From CAKZQX01 sp034436755 (GTDB lineage: Bacteria > Chloroflexota > Chloroflexia > Chloroflexales > Chloroflexaceae), in the NCBI GenBank assembly GCA_034436755.1, contig DAOTVB010000113.1:9582-73581 (forward strand): DNA of 64,000 nucleotides. Reading direction: 5' to 3'. Below are positions 9,223 through 18,300 of the stretch, one piece after another (position 1 is the stretch's first letter; each line of letters opens with the position of its first letter). The position numbers and the translations under genes are program-made. The notes under the pieces were generated by a model. The model was given only the letters and a program-made list of their open reading frames with translations. It was not told the DNA's origin and searched no databases.

Positions 9223-10578
9223 TCATTCCGCCTGTATCCCACCCTGCACCAGTTGTATCCCCACGCCGCGATGGGTAATCAGATGGCGCGGATTGCGCGC
9301 ATCATCGCCCAGGGCATCGCGCAGTCTGCGCATAAGTGTATCGAGCCGTTGATCATTCACTTCAAGACAGTCTTCCGGGTAGAGTTCTCGCAAGATTGCT
9401 TCACGTTCACAAACGGCACCGGCATGGCGTGCAAGATAGGCCAGGAGCCCAAACTCAAGGGGGGCCAGCGAGCGTTCCAGGAGTTGGCCTTCGATCCAGA
9501 CCTGCCGTTGCCGCAGGTCAACCACCACACCCGGAGCACCGTGTCCACTCTGGCGCAAGAGATATGCCGTGAAGAGAGGCGAAAAGAGCTGGGGAGGTTG
9601 GCCGATGATAATCTCCTTTAGCACTAACTCCTCCAGCATACTGTCGGCTCCCGATGGTACTGACTGTCCCAGCGCGATCTGCTGCAGCAACTGTTGCTCA
9701 TCAATCGTAAGGTCATACCAGATTTTTGTACACTCCTCAACAATGAGGCGCAGGCAGACCAGGGTATCGGGCGTAAGATCCAGATTGACATCACTGCATG
9801 CTATGCCAAACAGTGCGCGTAACAAGCCTGGATGCTGTCCGCTCAACATCAGGATCGTCTGGCGGCGTGCATCGTCAATTGTGACGCCCCGCCGCTGCGC
9901 GAGCCGCTCCAACATCGACTGTGCATCTGAGACACTATACATACCCAGACCGTAGATATCCGACGAGAACAACTCCCAAAAGGCTTCAACGGCCTGGAGA
10001 TCGCTCCGAAGCTGATGCAGTGGCTTGCGCATAAGAATCAGGTATACCAGGTAATACTTACATTGATCTCGTAGATTACGCAGGTTTAAAAAGAACTGTG
10101 CAGCCAGAGATTGCCAGAGATTCTCAAACTGATCAAAGCAGAAGACAATTTGCAATCCATGCTGCATGCAGAGCCGCGAACAGAACCGTTCAAGGTAGCG
10201 TAACGCCAGATGCGTACTCGGTTGAGCAACTAGTTTACGATGCAACTCATCAGCCCATGTGATAAGTTCAACCGGTAAAGCACGCTGCTCGGCCTCCATA
10301 ATCAGTCGATGGATCATAAGTTCAGCGACAACATACTCATTGGGTAATTCACCAAAGACCAGGCTATGCGCGTCGATTAACACAACCACTGGATGATCAT
10401 TCCCCCAGTATGCCATCTGAACATCGTGTCGTTGAAGAAAGCGCATAAGATTCGACTTACCGACTCCGCTGGTACCAACCAGAGCACAGCATTCACCTGC
10501 CTGTAGACTGGGCATGATGCGGGTTAATACCTCCGCCCGATATGCCAACGGCAGCGGCGCGTTGCGGGTACCCGTCAT
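9223..10578 (-). CDS. P-loop (AAA/STAND-like) ATPase with C-terminal OmpR-type winged-helix domain
   Basis: A protein of 451 residues. A Walker A motif GTSGVGKS is at 35-42 and a Walker B-like IVFCFDQFE at 144-152. A helical region of about 150 residues follows. The last hundred residues read as a trans_reg_C winged helix: a VVVDLRQRQVWIEG beta hairpin, LAPLEFGLLAYLARHAGAVCEREAILRELY, then DTLMRRLRDALGD and the LITHRGVGIQL wing. This order suggests an ATP-dependent switch that delivers a DNA-binding domain. A strong AAGGAGG precedes the ATG. It converges on the CHAT gene and is probably the transcriptional or sensory partner of the preceding cluster, though it is transcribed separately. Confidence 0.8.
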   Translation of the reverse strand: MTGTRNAPLPLAYRAEVLTRIMPSLQAGECCALVGTSGVGKSNLMRFLQRHDVQMAYWGNDHPVVVLIDAHSLVFGELPNEYVVAELMIHRLIMEAEQRALPVELITWADELHRKLVAQPSTHLALRYLERFCSRLCMQHGLQIVFCFDQFENLWQSLAAQFFLNLRNLRDQCKYYLVYLILMRKPLHQLRSDLQAVEAFWELFSSDIYGLGMYSVSDAQSMLERLAQRRGVTIDDARRQTILMLSGQHPGLLRALFGIACSDVNLDLTPDTLVCLRLIVEECTKIWYDLTIDEQQLLQQIALGQSVPSGADSMLEELVLKEIIIGQPPQLFSPLFTAYLLRQSGHGAPGVVVDLRQRQVWIEGQLLERSLAPLEFGLLAYLARHAGAVCEREAILRELYPEDCLEVNDQRLDTLMRRLRDALGDDARNPRHLITHRGVGIQLVQGGIQAE

Positions 10579-10635
10579 TTGTGTTCCTCCTTACACATCA
10601 AACCTGGTATTTTCAACCATCGCAATCAACCGGAA

Positions 10636-11496
10636 CTACCCCTCACGGTCCCAGTGCTCGCGGATGCGCACAAATGGCCCGGCCGCAATCGACTGCTGAT
10701 CCGCCGTGGCGCCCGCCAGCAGTTCCGCTTCCGTCACCCAGCGCAGATCCGCGTTGAGCGGTGGCAAGTCGATGTGGAACTGCACCGTGTAGGCTTGAAA
10801 GACCACCCGCGAGAGCAGGCCATAGGTCGGTGAGAGACGCTCCTCGGCAAAGGGTGGTCCCTGCTCCTGAAGAGTAACATCAACGCCCTCCGTCAGTGGC
10901 GGGCACGCCAACTCTTCGGCCAACTCGCGCAGCATCGTAACCCGCAACGTCTCATCACGTCCTTCAAAGCGGCCGCCCACCAGTTGCCAGCGGCGAGCAG
11001 CCGCATCCCAATGCAGCAGGTAGGCGCGCTCCCCGGACGGCAGCCGGGTCTCGATCAGCCCCACGGCGGCATGGATCTCGCGCACTGGTGCTGAGTCATG
11101 CTGTATGTCAAGCCTGCGTCGTTCTAGTGCGGCAAGGAGATCCACACCCGTGTTGAACGGATGCGCGGGTGCTGTCGCCACCCCTTCCTGCATCCAGTCG
11201 ACGATCAACGGCTGGCCGCTATCCAGCAGAGTCAGCAGCATGCGCAGGAAAAAGCCCGCCTGGATTGACGGCACCCGCACTCCTCGCCCGGACGCATCAG
11301 GTATCACCACACCGACATAGCCGAGCAGATCGGTGAGCGCACGAAGATACCCCCTGGACGTGTCGTCATGCGCCAGGGTCGCCGGATCGAGTGCAGAGCC
11401 GGGATAGCCCGTTTCAGTCGGAGCTACCGCAATCAGCCGTTCGAGGATGGTACGCAGGAGCGGCTGGTACTCTGGTGAAATCAGTGGTTGGGTCAT
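10636..11496 (-). CDS. NUDIX-family hydrolase
   Basis: A protein of 286 residues from the ATG at 11496, with AAGGAAA just upstream. A Nudix-like helix is visible: GRFEGRDE-TLRVTML-RELAEELAC. It keeps E-x7-REL-x-EE, but the usual G-x5-E spacing is one residue longer and the last conserved G is A, so it is a divergent Nudix box. The first 140 residues are an N-terminal extension with no motif I recognise. A 31-codon upstream extension exists in frame but runs into repeat DNA and is unlikely to be translated. Substrate unknown. Confidence 0.75.
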   Translation of the reverse strand: MTQPLISPEYQPLLRTILERLIAVAPTETGYPGSALDPATLAHDDTSRGYLRALTDLLGYVGVVIPDASGRGVRVPSIQAGFFLRMLLTLLDSGQPLIVDWMQEGVATAPAHPFNTGVDLLAALERRRLDIQHDSAPVREIHAAVGLIETRLPSGERAYLLHWDAAARRWQLVGGRFEGRDETLRVTMLRELAEELACPPLTEGVDVTLQEQGPPFAEERLSPTYGLLSRVVFQAYTVQFHIDLPPLNADLRWVTEAELLAGATADQQSIAAGPFVRIREHWDREG

Positions 11497-11519
11497 GATT
11501 TTGTTTTCCTTATTTACAG

Positions 11520-11731
11520 GAGTGGAGGCTTCCGCCCTGCTGGAGGCGATATCCCCCGCCAAACGCGGGATCCATCTGATACATGTCGGCATTGGCCGTT
11601 TCGCGGTTTTCGCTCATGTCGTGGTGTTCGTGGTCCAAACTCCCACTGCTCCATGCTGCTGCAGGCGAGTCGGGCCATTACCGGGCGCAAACGCCCAGTT
11701 TACAGACCTACCGCGTAATGCGTATCATTTA
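11520..11731. repeat. Partial interspersed element (family I), inverted module plus right-hand module
   Basis: The stretch 11525-11650 is the reverse complement of a module at about 56404-56610 (shared features: GGACCACGAA, GACATGTATCA, GATCCCGCGTTTGG). It is followed at 11651-11731 by the family I right-hand module (CATGCTGCTGCAGGCGAGTC through ACCGCGTAATGCG). That right-hand module recurs 200 bases later with few differences. Confidence 0.65.
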
Positions 11732-11734
11732 CAC

Positions 11735-11921
11735 GCGTTACGCGGTTGCTCACCCAAAAGAAAATGTCGCCTCCGGCAGGGCGGAAGCAAACAGATCTTT
11801 TTCCCAAAAAATTCACAACGTGAATTTTTTGGGAAAAAGAAAAAAGCGTACCATGCTGCCGCAGGCGAGTCGGGCCATTACCGGGCGCAAACGCCCAGTT
11901 TACAGACCTACCGCGTAACGC
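11735..11921. repeat. Family I inverted-repeat element, full copy with perfect 20-bp core palindrome
   Basis: The ends GCGTTACGCGGT (11735-11746) and ACCGCGTAACGC (11910-11921) are exact complements. Inside are the inner arms GCCTCCGGCAGGGCGGAAG and CATGCTGCCGCAGGCGA. At the centre is a perfect 20-bp palindrome, 11797-11816 against 11820-11839, with a 3-nt loop. No coding capacity; MITE-like. Confidence 0.8.
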
Positions 11922-11936
11922 ATATCATTTACCGCA

Positions 11937-11979
11937 GTGCGGACCCCAACCGGCGTATTCTGTCGGTTGGGGTCCGCAC
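11937..11979. repeat. 16-bp perfect hairpin without a clear T-run
   Basis: GTGCGGACCCCAACCG at 11937-11952 pairs perfectly with 11964-11979 across an 11-nt loop. It lies downstream of the small membrane-protein gene (minus strand) and could terminate it, but no T-tract follows on that strand. On the plus strand only a weak ATATTTGTTT follows. Confidence 0.6.
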
Positions 11980-12003
11980 CATATTTGTTTGCGGTCAGTA
12001 CGA

Positions 12004-12204
12004 TTATAAACTTCCCAGCGAGAGTATGCGCAGTGCTACAATGACCAGAACACCCAGAACCAGTAGCAGCAGACATCCGGAACCACCACGGGCGGGAGCC
12101 GCCGGTTGTACATAAATAATCTGCGGAGGCTCAGGCTGTGTAAAGGAGCGCAGCATTGCTATAATCCCAAAAAAGACCATGCCGATGAGGATGAACACTT
12201 CCAT
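12004..12204 (-). CDS. Small two-helix membrane protein (66 aa)
   Basis: A short but convincing gene: GGAGG sits 9 bases before the ATG. The protein has two hydrophobic helices, residues 3-18 (FILIGMVFFGIIAML) and 43-62 (GCLLLLVLGVLVIVALRIL), separated by a proline-rich linker with PEPPQIIYVQP and an ARGGSG turn. I recognise no family. It stands alone between repeat elements. The likely topology is a hairpin in the membrane. Confidence 0.65.
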   Translation of the reverse strand: MEVFILIGMVFFGIIAMLRSFTQPEPPQIIYVQPAAPARGGSGCLLLLVLGVLVIVALRILSLGSL

Positions 12205-12367
12205 AGCTGTAACCTCCTGATTCTACGGTATCTTATGGTTTACACCGATATAGATGGGAGTAGGTCTTTTGTTGTTGATTACAGCATACTATGCCACGAC
12301 GATATGAACCTGTGCATCAGCTATCAGTCAGGTGTCATCGTCCTGTCAGCAACCTCACATCTTACTT
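12205..12367. other. Upstream region of the small membrane-protein gene; no gene seen
   Basis: This 163-base stretch should contain the promoter of the minus-strand small gene. I see no clear -10/-35 pair, RNA gene or further reading frame. Confidence 0.4.
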
Positions 12368-12566
12368 ACAGGAGTTACGTGGTCGCTGACCTGAAAGACA
12401 ATTCCGCCTCCGGCAGGGTGGAAGAACCCAGATCTTTTTCACGAAATGTTGGCTCTTCGAGCCAACATCTCGTGAAAAAGATAGATCAAGTACCATGCTG
12501 CCGCAGGCGATTCTGCCGTTCACCGGATGAAACGCCCGGTTTGATGAACCACCGCGTAACTCGTGT
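12368..12566. repeat. Family I inverted-repeat element, full copy with imperfect core palindrome
   Basis: Left end ACAGGAGTTACGTGGT (12368-12383), right end ACCGCGTAACTCGTGT (12551-12566). The inner arms match the family. The core palindrome covers about 12432-12482 with arms of about 23 bp and tip TTCG. Its arm sequence differs from other copies (ACGAAATGTTGGCT). Confidence 0.8.
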
Positions 12567-12951
12567 AAATGAGCGAAAAACGCGAAATTCCATGCCAACT
12601 GCGTACGTCGTGCGGTTTTTAACCCGCGCACGCCAGCAGCCGGAACAAACAAAAGATCTGATCCTTCTTTTCACACTATTGCTATTTTAATGATACAATC
12701 CGGGTGCCGACAGACGGTTGCATATCAGCGGAATGGATATCATACTCCGATAGAGCCGTTTGTAAAACTGTACGAACGCCGTGTGACAGCTTTTATATGT
12801 TCCAACAGTTGACGATTGGGCCTGTGACGTTGTACACTAACTCTGATAGCTCTATCAGGTCTTTGTCAGCCTCTTGTCAGACTCTTCAATGGCGAGTAGC
12901 GTCTGGCTGATGATCAGCGCCGATCTGGAACCACGGAAGGAGCCCGTAACG
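12567..12951. other. Region upstream of the CBS gene; no gene supported
   Basis: Apart from the AAGGAG ribosome site at 12937-12942 nothing is recognised. Short reading frames here lack ribosome sites and known features. Confidence 0.4.
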
Positions 12952-13446
12952 ATGGATAGCGTACGTAGATGGATGAGCAGCCCGGCAATTGTTGCTCCGG
13001 AGACGATGGTGTTACCGGAAGCCCGTCAACTGATGCAGGAGCGTCACATTCGGCGGCTACCTGTGGTGGACGCCGATGAACGGTTGATCGGAATCGTATC
13101 GCAGGGGGATATTAACAGAATCTCCGACTCGCACGTAACCGATGTGCGTGAATATAATCAGCGTTACCGCGTAAGTGACCTGCCCATCAGCGAGATTATG
13201 ACGCATGATCCGGTAACGGTCACGCCGGATACCCAGATTATGGAGGTAGCGCAACTGCTGCTGCAGCATAAAATTGGTGGCGTTCCGGTTGTCACCAGTG
13301 GCCGGGTTGTCGGGGTTATTACCGAGAGTGATCTGTTCCGGATGATTATCACGATTGAGGAGGCCGTCCAGCCGGCGGTCGGCGTGGCCCGCCCGATTGA
13401 GCTCGAACGGCTGCCGCGTGGCCTGCGCCAACGGGTGCGGCTCTAA
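12952..13446 (+). CDS. CBS-pair domain protein
   Basis: A protein of 164 residues consisting almost only of two CBS motifs. The first covers residues 1-60 (RWMSSPAIVAPETMVLPEARQLMQERHIRRLPVVDADERLIGIVSQGDI), the second 75-140 (ISEIMTHDPVTVTPDTQIMEVAQLLLQHKIGGVPVVTSGRVVGVITESDL). CBS pairs bind adenosyl nucleotides such as AMP, ATP or SAM and usually regulate a partner; none is fused here. I chose the ATG at 12952 because AAGGAG lies 9 bases upstream. A strong bidirectional hairpin follows the stop. Confidence 0.85.
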   Translation: MDSVRRWMSSPAIVAPETMVLPEARQLMQERHIRRLPVVDADERLIGIVSQGDINRISDSHVTDVREYNQRYRVSDLPISEIMTHDPVTVTPDTQIMEVAQLLLQHKIGGVPVVTSGRVVGVITESDLFRMIITIEEAVQPAVGVARPIELERLPRGLRQRVRL

Positions 13447-13475
13447 CGCGTACAACGAACTGTTTACGCACATAG

Positions 13476-13516
13476 ACGCGGGGCGGAGGAAATATGCATC
13501 CTCCGCCCCGCGTTGT
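13476..13516. terminator. Bidirectional hairpin terminator between convergent genes
   Basis: The 15-bp perfect stem 13476-13490 pairs with 13499-13513 around an 8-nt loop, followed by TGTTGT. It sits between the convergent CBS and APH-family genes and could stop transcription from both sides. Confidence 0.75.
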
Positions 13517-13583
13517 TGTATCCATCGCCATTAGCCAGTAGAAATGCACCGCCGGCTAATCTGCCGTCTGGTTGTACCTGTGG

Positions 13584-14645
13584 TTACGCCGCCAGGGCCG
13601 GTTCACGCACTGCTTTTCCCACCGGTTCTCCCACGGCTTCGTTCACCTTATTCCAACGAGCAATGAGCGGCTTGCGGTGCTGCTCCATCCACTCCGACAG
13701 CATCTGCCCCTGATCCAGCACCGACTGGTGATAGTCAGGAGCACCTTCGGGCGTCGAAATCACGCGCCCCAACTCGCCCTGCAGCCACAACAACTCGACC
13801 ATCGCCGGCAGCGCCGTAATCTCTCCCGGCGTCAGCGGGGCAACCTCGGCGTAGGCAGCCAGAAAACGTGTAGACTGCTCCTCGTCCAGCGGTCCCTGGA
13901 ACAACCCCCACATCATCTTGCCACTCTTATCGGTCGCCGTTGCAAACGCCACCAGTGCGTCGGCAATATCGACCAGGCGGGCATCCCAGGTAGTCTGGTC
14001 AAAATCCAGCAGCGCCAGCACTTCATCATTGGCGAAGAGGATATTGTCACGGTGAATATCGCCATGGATAACGCAGTGCGGCAGGCTGGTATAGACTTTT
14101 TCGGACAGCGTCTGGCGCAACTGGGCAGTACGTCCCGAGTACCAGGAAAGCGGCACATAGAGTTCGCCCATAATGTCGCGTACCAGCAATGTCTCGATCA
14201 ACGCCATCGCATTCATCGGGCTGTAGCGCGCGGTTGGCTCTTCCAGCGGTGGCGGCATATCCTGGACGATCTGATGATAGTGTGCCAGCGTCTTGCCGAC
14301 ACTCGCCAGTTGCTGCGGTCGCTGCGGGGCGTAGTCCGTCCCCTGAACAAAAGTCAGGATCTCGTGCAGCCGGCCATCAAGCCGGAGTAGTGTTTCGCCG
14401 TCACAGGTTGGCACCAGCGCGGGTGTCGGAAAGCCATTCGCAACCAGCCGGTTGATCAAGGCATGGCGGTAGAGATGCGCCGCCTCACTCAACCGGCGAT
14501 GATTGCGCCGGACCACAAACCGTCCGGCGCTGGTGTTGATAAACGCCGTCTCGTTCACAAATCCCCGATATGCCTGGGTGACACCATAGAGTTCACCCAG
14601 ATCATAGAATGTTAATATCTGTTCGATGTCTATTAAAGTAAGCAA
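13584..14645 (-). CDS. APH-family small-molecule kinase (homoserine/choline kinase-like)
   Basis: A protein of 353 residues with the aminoglycoside-phosphotransferase fold: FVVRRNHRR (beta-3 region), the catalytic loop VIHGDIHRDNILFANDE, and the metal-binding LLDFDQT. Such proteins phosphorylate hydroxyl groups on homoserine, choline, N-acetylhexosamine, fructosamine or antibiotics; the motif set fits the homoserine-kinase-type II branch best, but the substrate is not decided. Translation appears to start at a TTG at 14645 preceded by AAAGGTGA; no ATG lies near the conserved N-terminus. Isolated gene, convergent with the CBS gene. Confidence 0.78.
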   Translation of the reverse strand: MLTLIDIEQILTFYDLGELYGVTQAYRGFVNETAFINTSAGRFVVRRNHRRLSEAAHLYRHALINRLVANGFPTPALVPTCDGETLLRLDGRLHEILTFVQGTDYAPQRPQQLASVGKTLAHYHQIVQDMPPPLEEPTARYSPMNAMALIETLLVRDIMGELYVPLSWYSGRTAQLRQTLSEKVYTSLPHCVIHGDIHRDNILFANDEVLALLDFDQTTWDARLVDIADALVAFATATDKSGKMMWGLFQGPLDEEQSTRFLAAYAEVAPLTPGEITALPAMVELLWLQGELGRVISTPEGAPDYHQSVLDQGQMLSEWMEQHRKPLIARWNKVNEAVGEPVGKAVREPALAA

Positions 14646-15357
14646 CGTTGGTCACCTTTAGATATAGTGACAAACCGCGTATTCAATACAACGCAGTGCT
14701 GGTTGGTAGCCGTACACGACTGTCACTAATCGCTATGAGCCCGCCGCCGCCACACAGCTTCTTTGCTGAGTTCGTCTACCGTGACAACTGGTTGTGCCGT
14801 GTGGTGGTGTATCAAGAAACAACATTGTAGACGCGAACGGATATTTCTCGTGTGAGTGGTCAACCGGGTGACCTGCTCCAGCGTGTGTTGTGCGTGTATA
14901 ACTCCGACCATTTCTCCCGGATGTGCTCTGGAATGTGGGTTGCGTTGTGCTGACAGGATATTGTCATCGTCGAATCTGACACGACTGTCATTCTTTTTCC
15001 GTTCGCAGTGGCGACATTGAGCTATCGTGTGTGTATAAGTCTTGTTAGTGAAGAATGACACAATACCAGTCTCTCCATGGTAGTTACGTCGGAGTTACAG
15101 TATCTGCGATCCCGCTGTCGTATTATATCCAAAAAGTACTTGATGTCACCTGGTATCTGACGACAATGCGGCAATTCAGTGTTGCCGAATGATAACGCCG
15201 TGTAGTCTTCCCTTTCCACCGCTGATAAGAGTGGCTCGTTATACTAAAAAGTGATGACAACCAGTGTTTGTGAATGTTTTAGATCTTCTTCTCTACTACA
15301 ACGTCCTGACATGTCAGACCGGGAAGGCGATGAATATTTTGTGGAGGAAACAGGATT
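14646..15357. other. 712-base intergenic region upstream of the PFOR gene; no gene seen
   Basis: Two copies of a short string ACACGACTGTCA-T/C occur (about 14714 and 14979), otherwise no family repeat, RNA gene or credible reading frame was found. The ribosome site GGAGG at about 15343 belongs to the downstream gene. The length suggests a regulatory leader. Confidence 0.4.
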
Positions 15358-18300
15358 ATGGCACGTGTACGCGCAACCATTGACGGCAATGAGGCTGCAG
15401 CGCGCGTTGCTCACAGCTTGAGTGAGGTAATCGCAATCTATCCGATTACTCCCTCGACCCCGATGGGCGAACTGGCGGATGCCTGGTCGGCTGTCGGCGG
15501 GAAAAATATTTGGGGTACGGTTCCATCCGTGGTTGAGATGCAGTCCGAGGGTGGCGCGGCCGGTGCGGTGCATGGCGCGCTCCAGACGGGAGCCCTGACC
15601 ACGACGTTTACGGCCTCGCAAGGGCTGCTTCTGATGATTCCCAATATGTATAAGATCGCGGGTGAGCTGACCTCCGCTGTGCTGCATGTTGCTGCACGGT
15701 CGCTGGCGGCGCAGGGACTCTCGATTTTTGGGGACCATTCCGACGTGATGTCGGTGCGTTCGACGGGCTTTGCGCTGCTGGCCTCGGCTTCCGTCCAGGA
15801 GGCGCAAGACATGGCATTGATTGCCCATGCTGCAACATTGGCCTCCCGCATTCCGTTTATTCACTTCTTCGATGGATTCCGGACCTCACACGAGATTAAC
15901 AAGATTGAGCAACTCGACGACGATGACCTGCGGGCAATGATCGATAATGACCTGGTGCGGGCCCACCGCCGGCGCGGGCTCTCGCCGGATCATCCCTTTA
16001 TCCGGGGCACCGCACAGAACCCCGATGTCTACTTCCAGGCCCGCGAGACGGTGAATCCCTTCTACCTGGCCTGCCCGAATATCGTACAGCAGGCAATGGA
16101 TAAATTTGCCTCCATCGTCGGGCGGCAGTACCATCTGTTTGACTATACCGGCGCGGAGGATGCCGAGCGGGTGATTGTGATTATGGGCTCCGGCGCGGAG
16201 ACGGCCCAGGAGACAGCCCAGTATCTATCCGAGCACGGCGAGAAGGTCGGCGTCGTTACGGTGCGGCTCTATCGGCCATTTGCCGTTGAGGAGTTCCTGC
16301 AGACCCTGCCGGCCGGCGTGCAGAAGATTGCCGTGCTGGACCGCACGAAGGAGCCGGGCAGCGCAGGCGAGCCGCTCTACCAGGATGTATTGACGGCCGT
16401 TCTGGAAGGTATAACCCAGGAGACTGCGCCCTTCTCCAGCATTCCCCGCATCTTTGGGGGGCGCTATGGCCTCTCCTCGAAAGACTTTACGCCCGCAATG
16501 GTCAAAGGTGTCTTTGACGAACTGAGCAAGAATAAGCCCAAGAATCACTTCACCATTGGCATTACCGACGATGTGACGCACACCAGCCTGGACTTCGATC
16601 CCGATTTCTCTGTTTCGCGCAAAGAAACCGTCCGCTGTGTCTTCTGGGGGCTCGGTTCGGACGGCACGGTAGGTGCCAACAAGAACTCGATCAAGATTAT
16701 CGGTGAGGAGACCGAGAATAACGCGCAGGGCTACTTCGAGTATGATTCCAAGAAATCCGGCTCGGTGACGATCTCACATCTGCGCTTCGGCCCCGCACCA
16801 ATCCGCGCTCCTTACCTGATCACCCACGCCAACTTTGTCGCCTGCCACCAGTTTACCTTCCTGGAGCGCTTTGATGTGCTCAAGGAGGCTATGCCTGGCT
16901 CGATCTTCCTGCTCAACAGCATCTACGGGCCGGATACGGTCTGGGATCATCTGCCGCGCGAGGTGCAGGTCAATATTATTGAGAAGAAACTGCACTTCTA
17001 CATCATTGATGCCTCCGAGGTGGCCCAGAAGACCGGCATGGGCGGGCGGATTAACACGGTGATGCAGACCTGCTTCTTTGCTATCAGCGGGGTGTTGCCC
17101 CGCGATCAGGCGATTGCCAAGATCAAAGAGACGATCAAGAAGACCTACGGTAAGCGTGGTGATGCGGTGGTCCGCCAGAACTTTATGGCGGTCGATGAGA
17201 CCCTGGCGCATCTACACGAGGTTACGGTACCGGGGCAGGCCAACAGTTCGTTGCCCCGGCGGGCACCGATCCCGGCGGAAGCGCCCGACTTTGTGCGCAA
17301 TGTGCTGGGCAAGATGATTTCCCGCGACGGCGATGCCCTGCCGGTTAGTATGCTGCCGATTGACGGTACCTATCCCTCCGGGACAACCCGCTGGGAGAAG
17401 CGCAACATCGCGCTGGAGATGCCGGCATGGGAACCGGATCTCTGTATCCAGTGCGGCAAATGTTCTTTCGTCTGCCCGCACGCCGTGATCCGGCCCAAGG
17501 TCTACGAAGAGGCAGCGCTGGAGAATGCACCACCAGAGTTCAAGAGCGCCAAAGGCCGCGCGAAAGAGTTCCGCGAACTGCGCTACACCATCCAGGTGGC
17601 CCCCGAGGACTGCACCGGCTGTAGTCTCTGTGTAGAGGTCTGCCCGGCCAAGGATAAGAGCCAGGTGGGGCGCAAAGCCATCAACATGGTGCCGCAACCC
17701 CCCCTCCGGGAGCAGGAGCGGGCCAACTGGGACTTCTTCCTCTCCCTGCCGGAAGTGGATCGCTCGCAGTTTAACCTGGGAACGGTGCGCAACTCGCAAC
17801 TGATCACGCCGCTGTTCGAGTTCTCCGGAGCCTGTGCGGGCTGTGGTGAAACGCCCTACATCAAGCTGGTTTCGCAGCTCTATGGCGACCGCGCACTGAT
17901 TGCCAATGCCACCGGCTGCTCCTCGATCTATGGCGGCAACCTGCCCACAACACCGTGGACCTTCAACAAGGAGGGGCGCGGCCCGGCATGGTCTAACTCG
18001 CTGTTCGAGGACAACGCCGAGTTTGGGATGGGTATGCGCATGACTATTGACAAGCAGGCCGAGTATGCGCGTGAGTTGCTGCCCCTGTTTGCCGACAAGG
18101 TCGGCGAAGATCTGGTTGGGGCAATCCTGAATGCCGATCAGATAGACGATGCCGGGATCAATGCCCAGCGCGAACGGGTTGCCCTGCTCAAGCAACGGCT
18201 GGCCGACAGCAACGATACCAGAGCGCGCGATCTCTTCAGCCTGGCGGATGTGCTGGTTAAGAAGAGCGTCTGGATCATCGGCGGTGACGGCTGGGCCTAC

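Noticed and set aside
12400..12690. Short coding frames inside family I repeats
   Set aside because: Several open frames of 60-100 codons run through the inverted repeats on both strands, but similar frames recur in each copy only because of the repeat, and none has a ribosome site.
16225..16581. Other antisense frames over nifJ and the hox genes
   Set aside because: These frames arise from strong third-position GC bias in the real genes and show no independent features.
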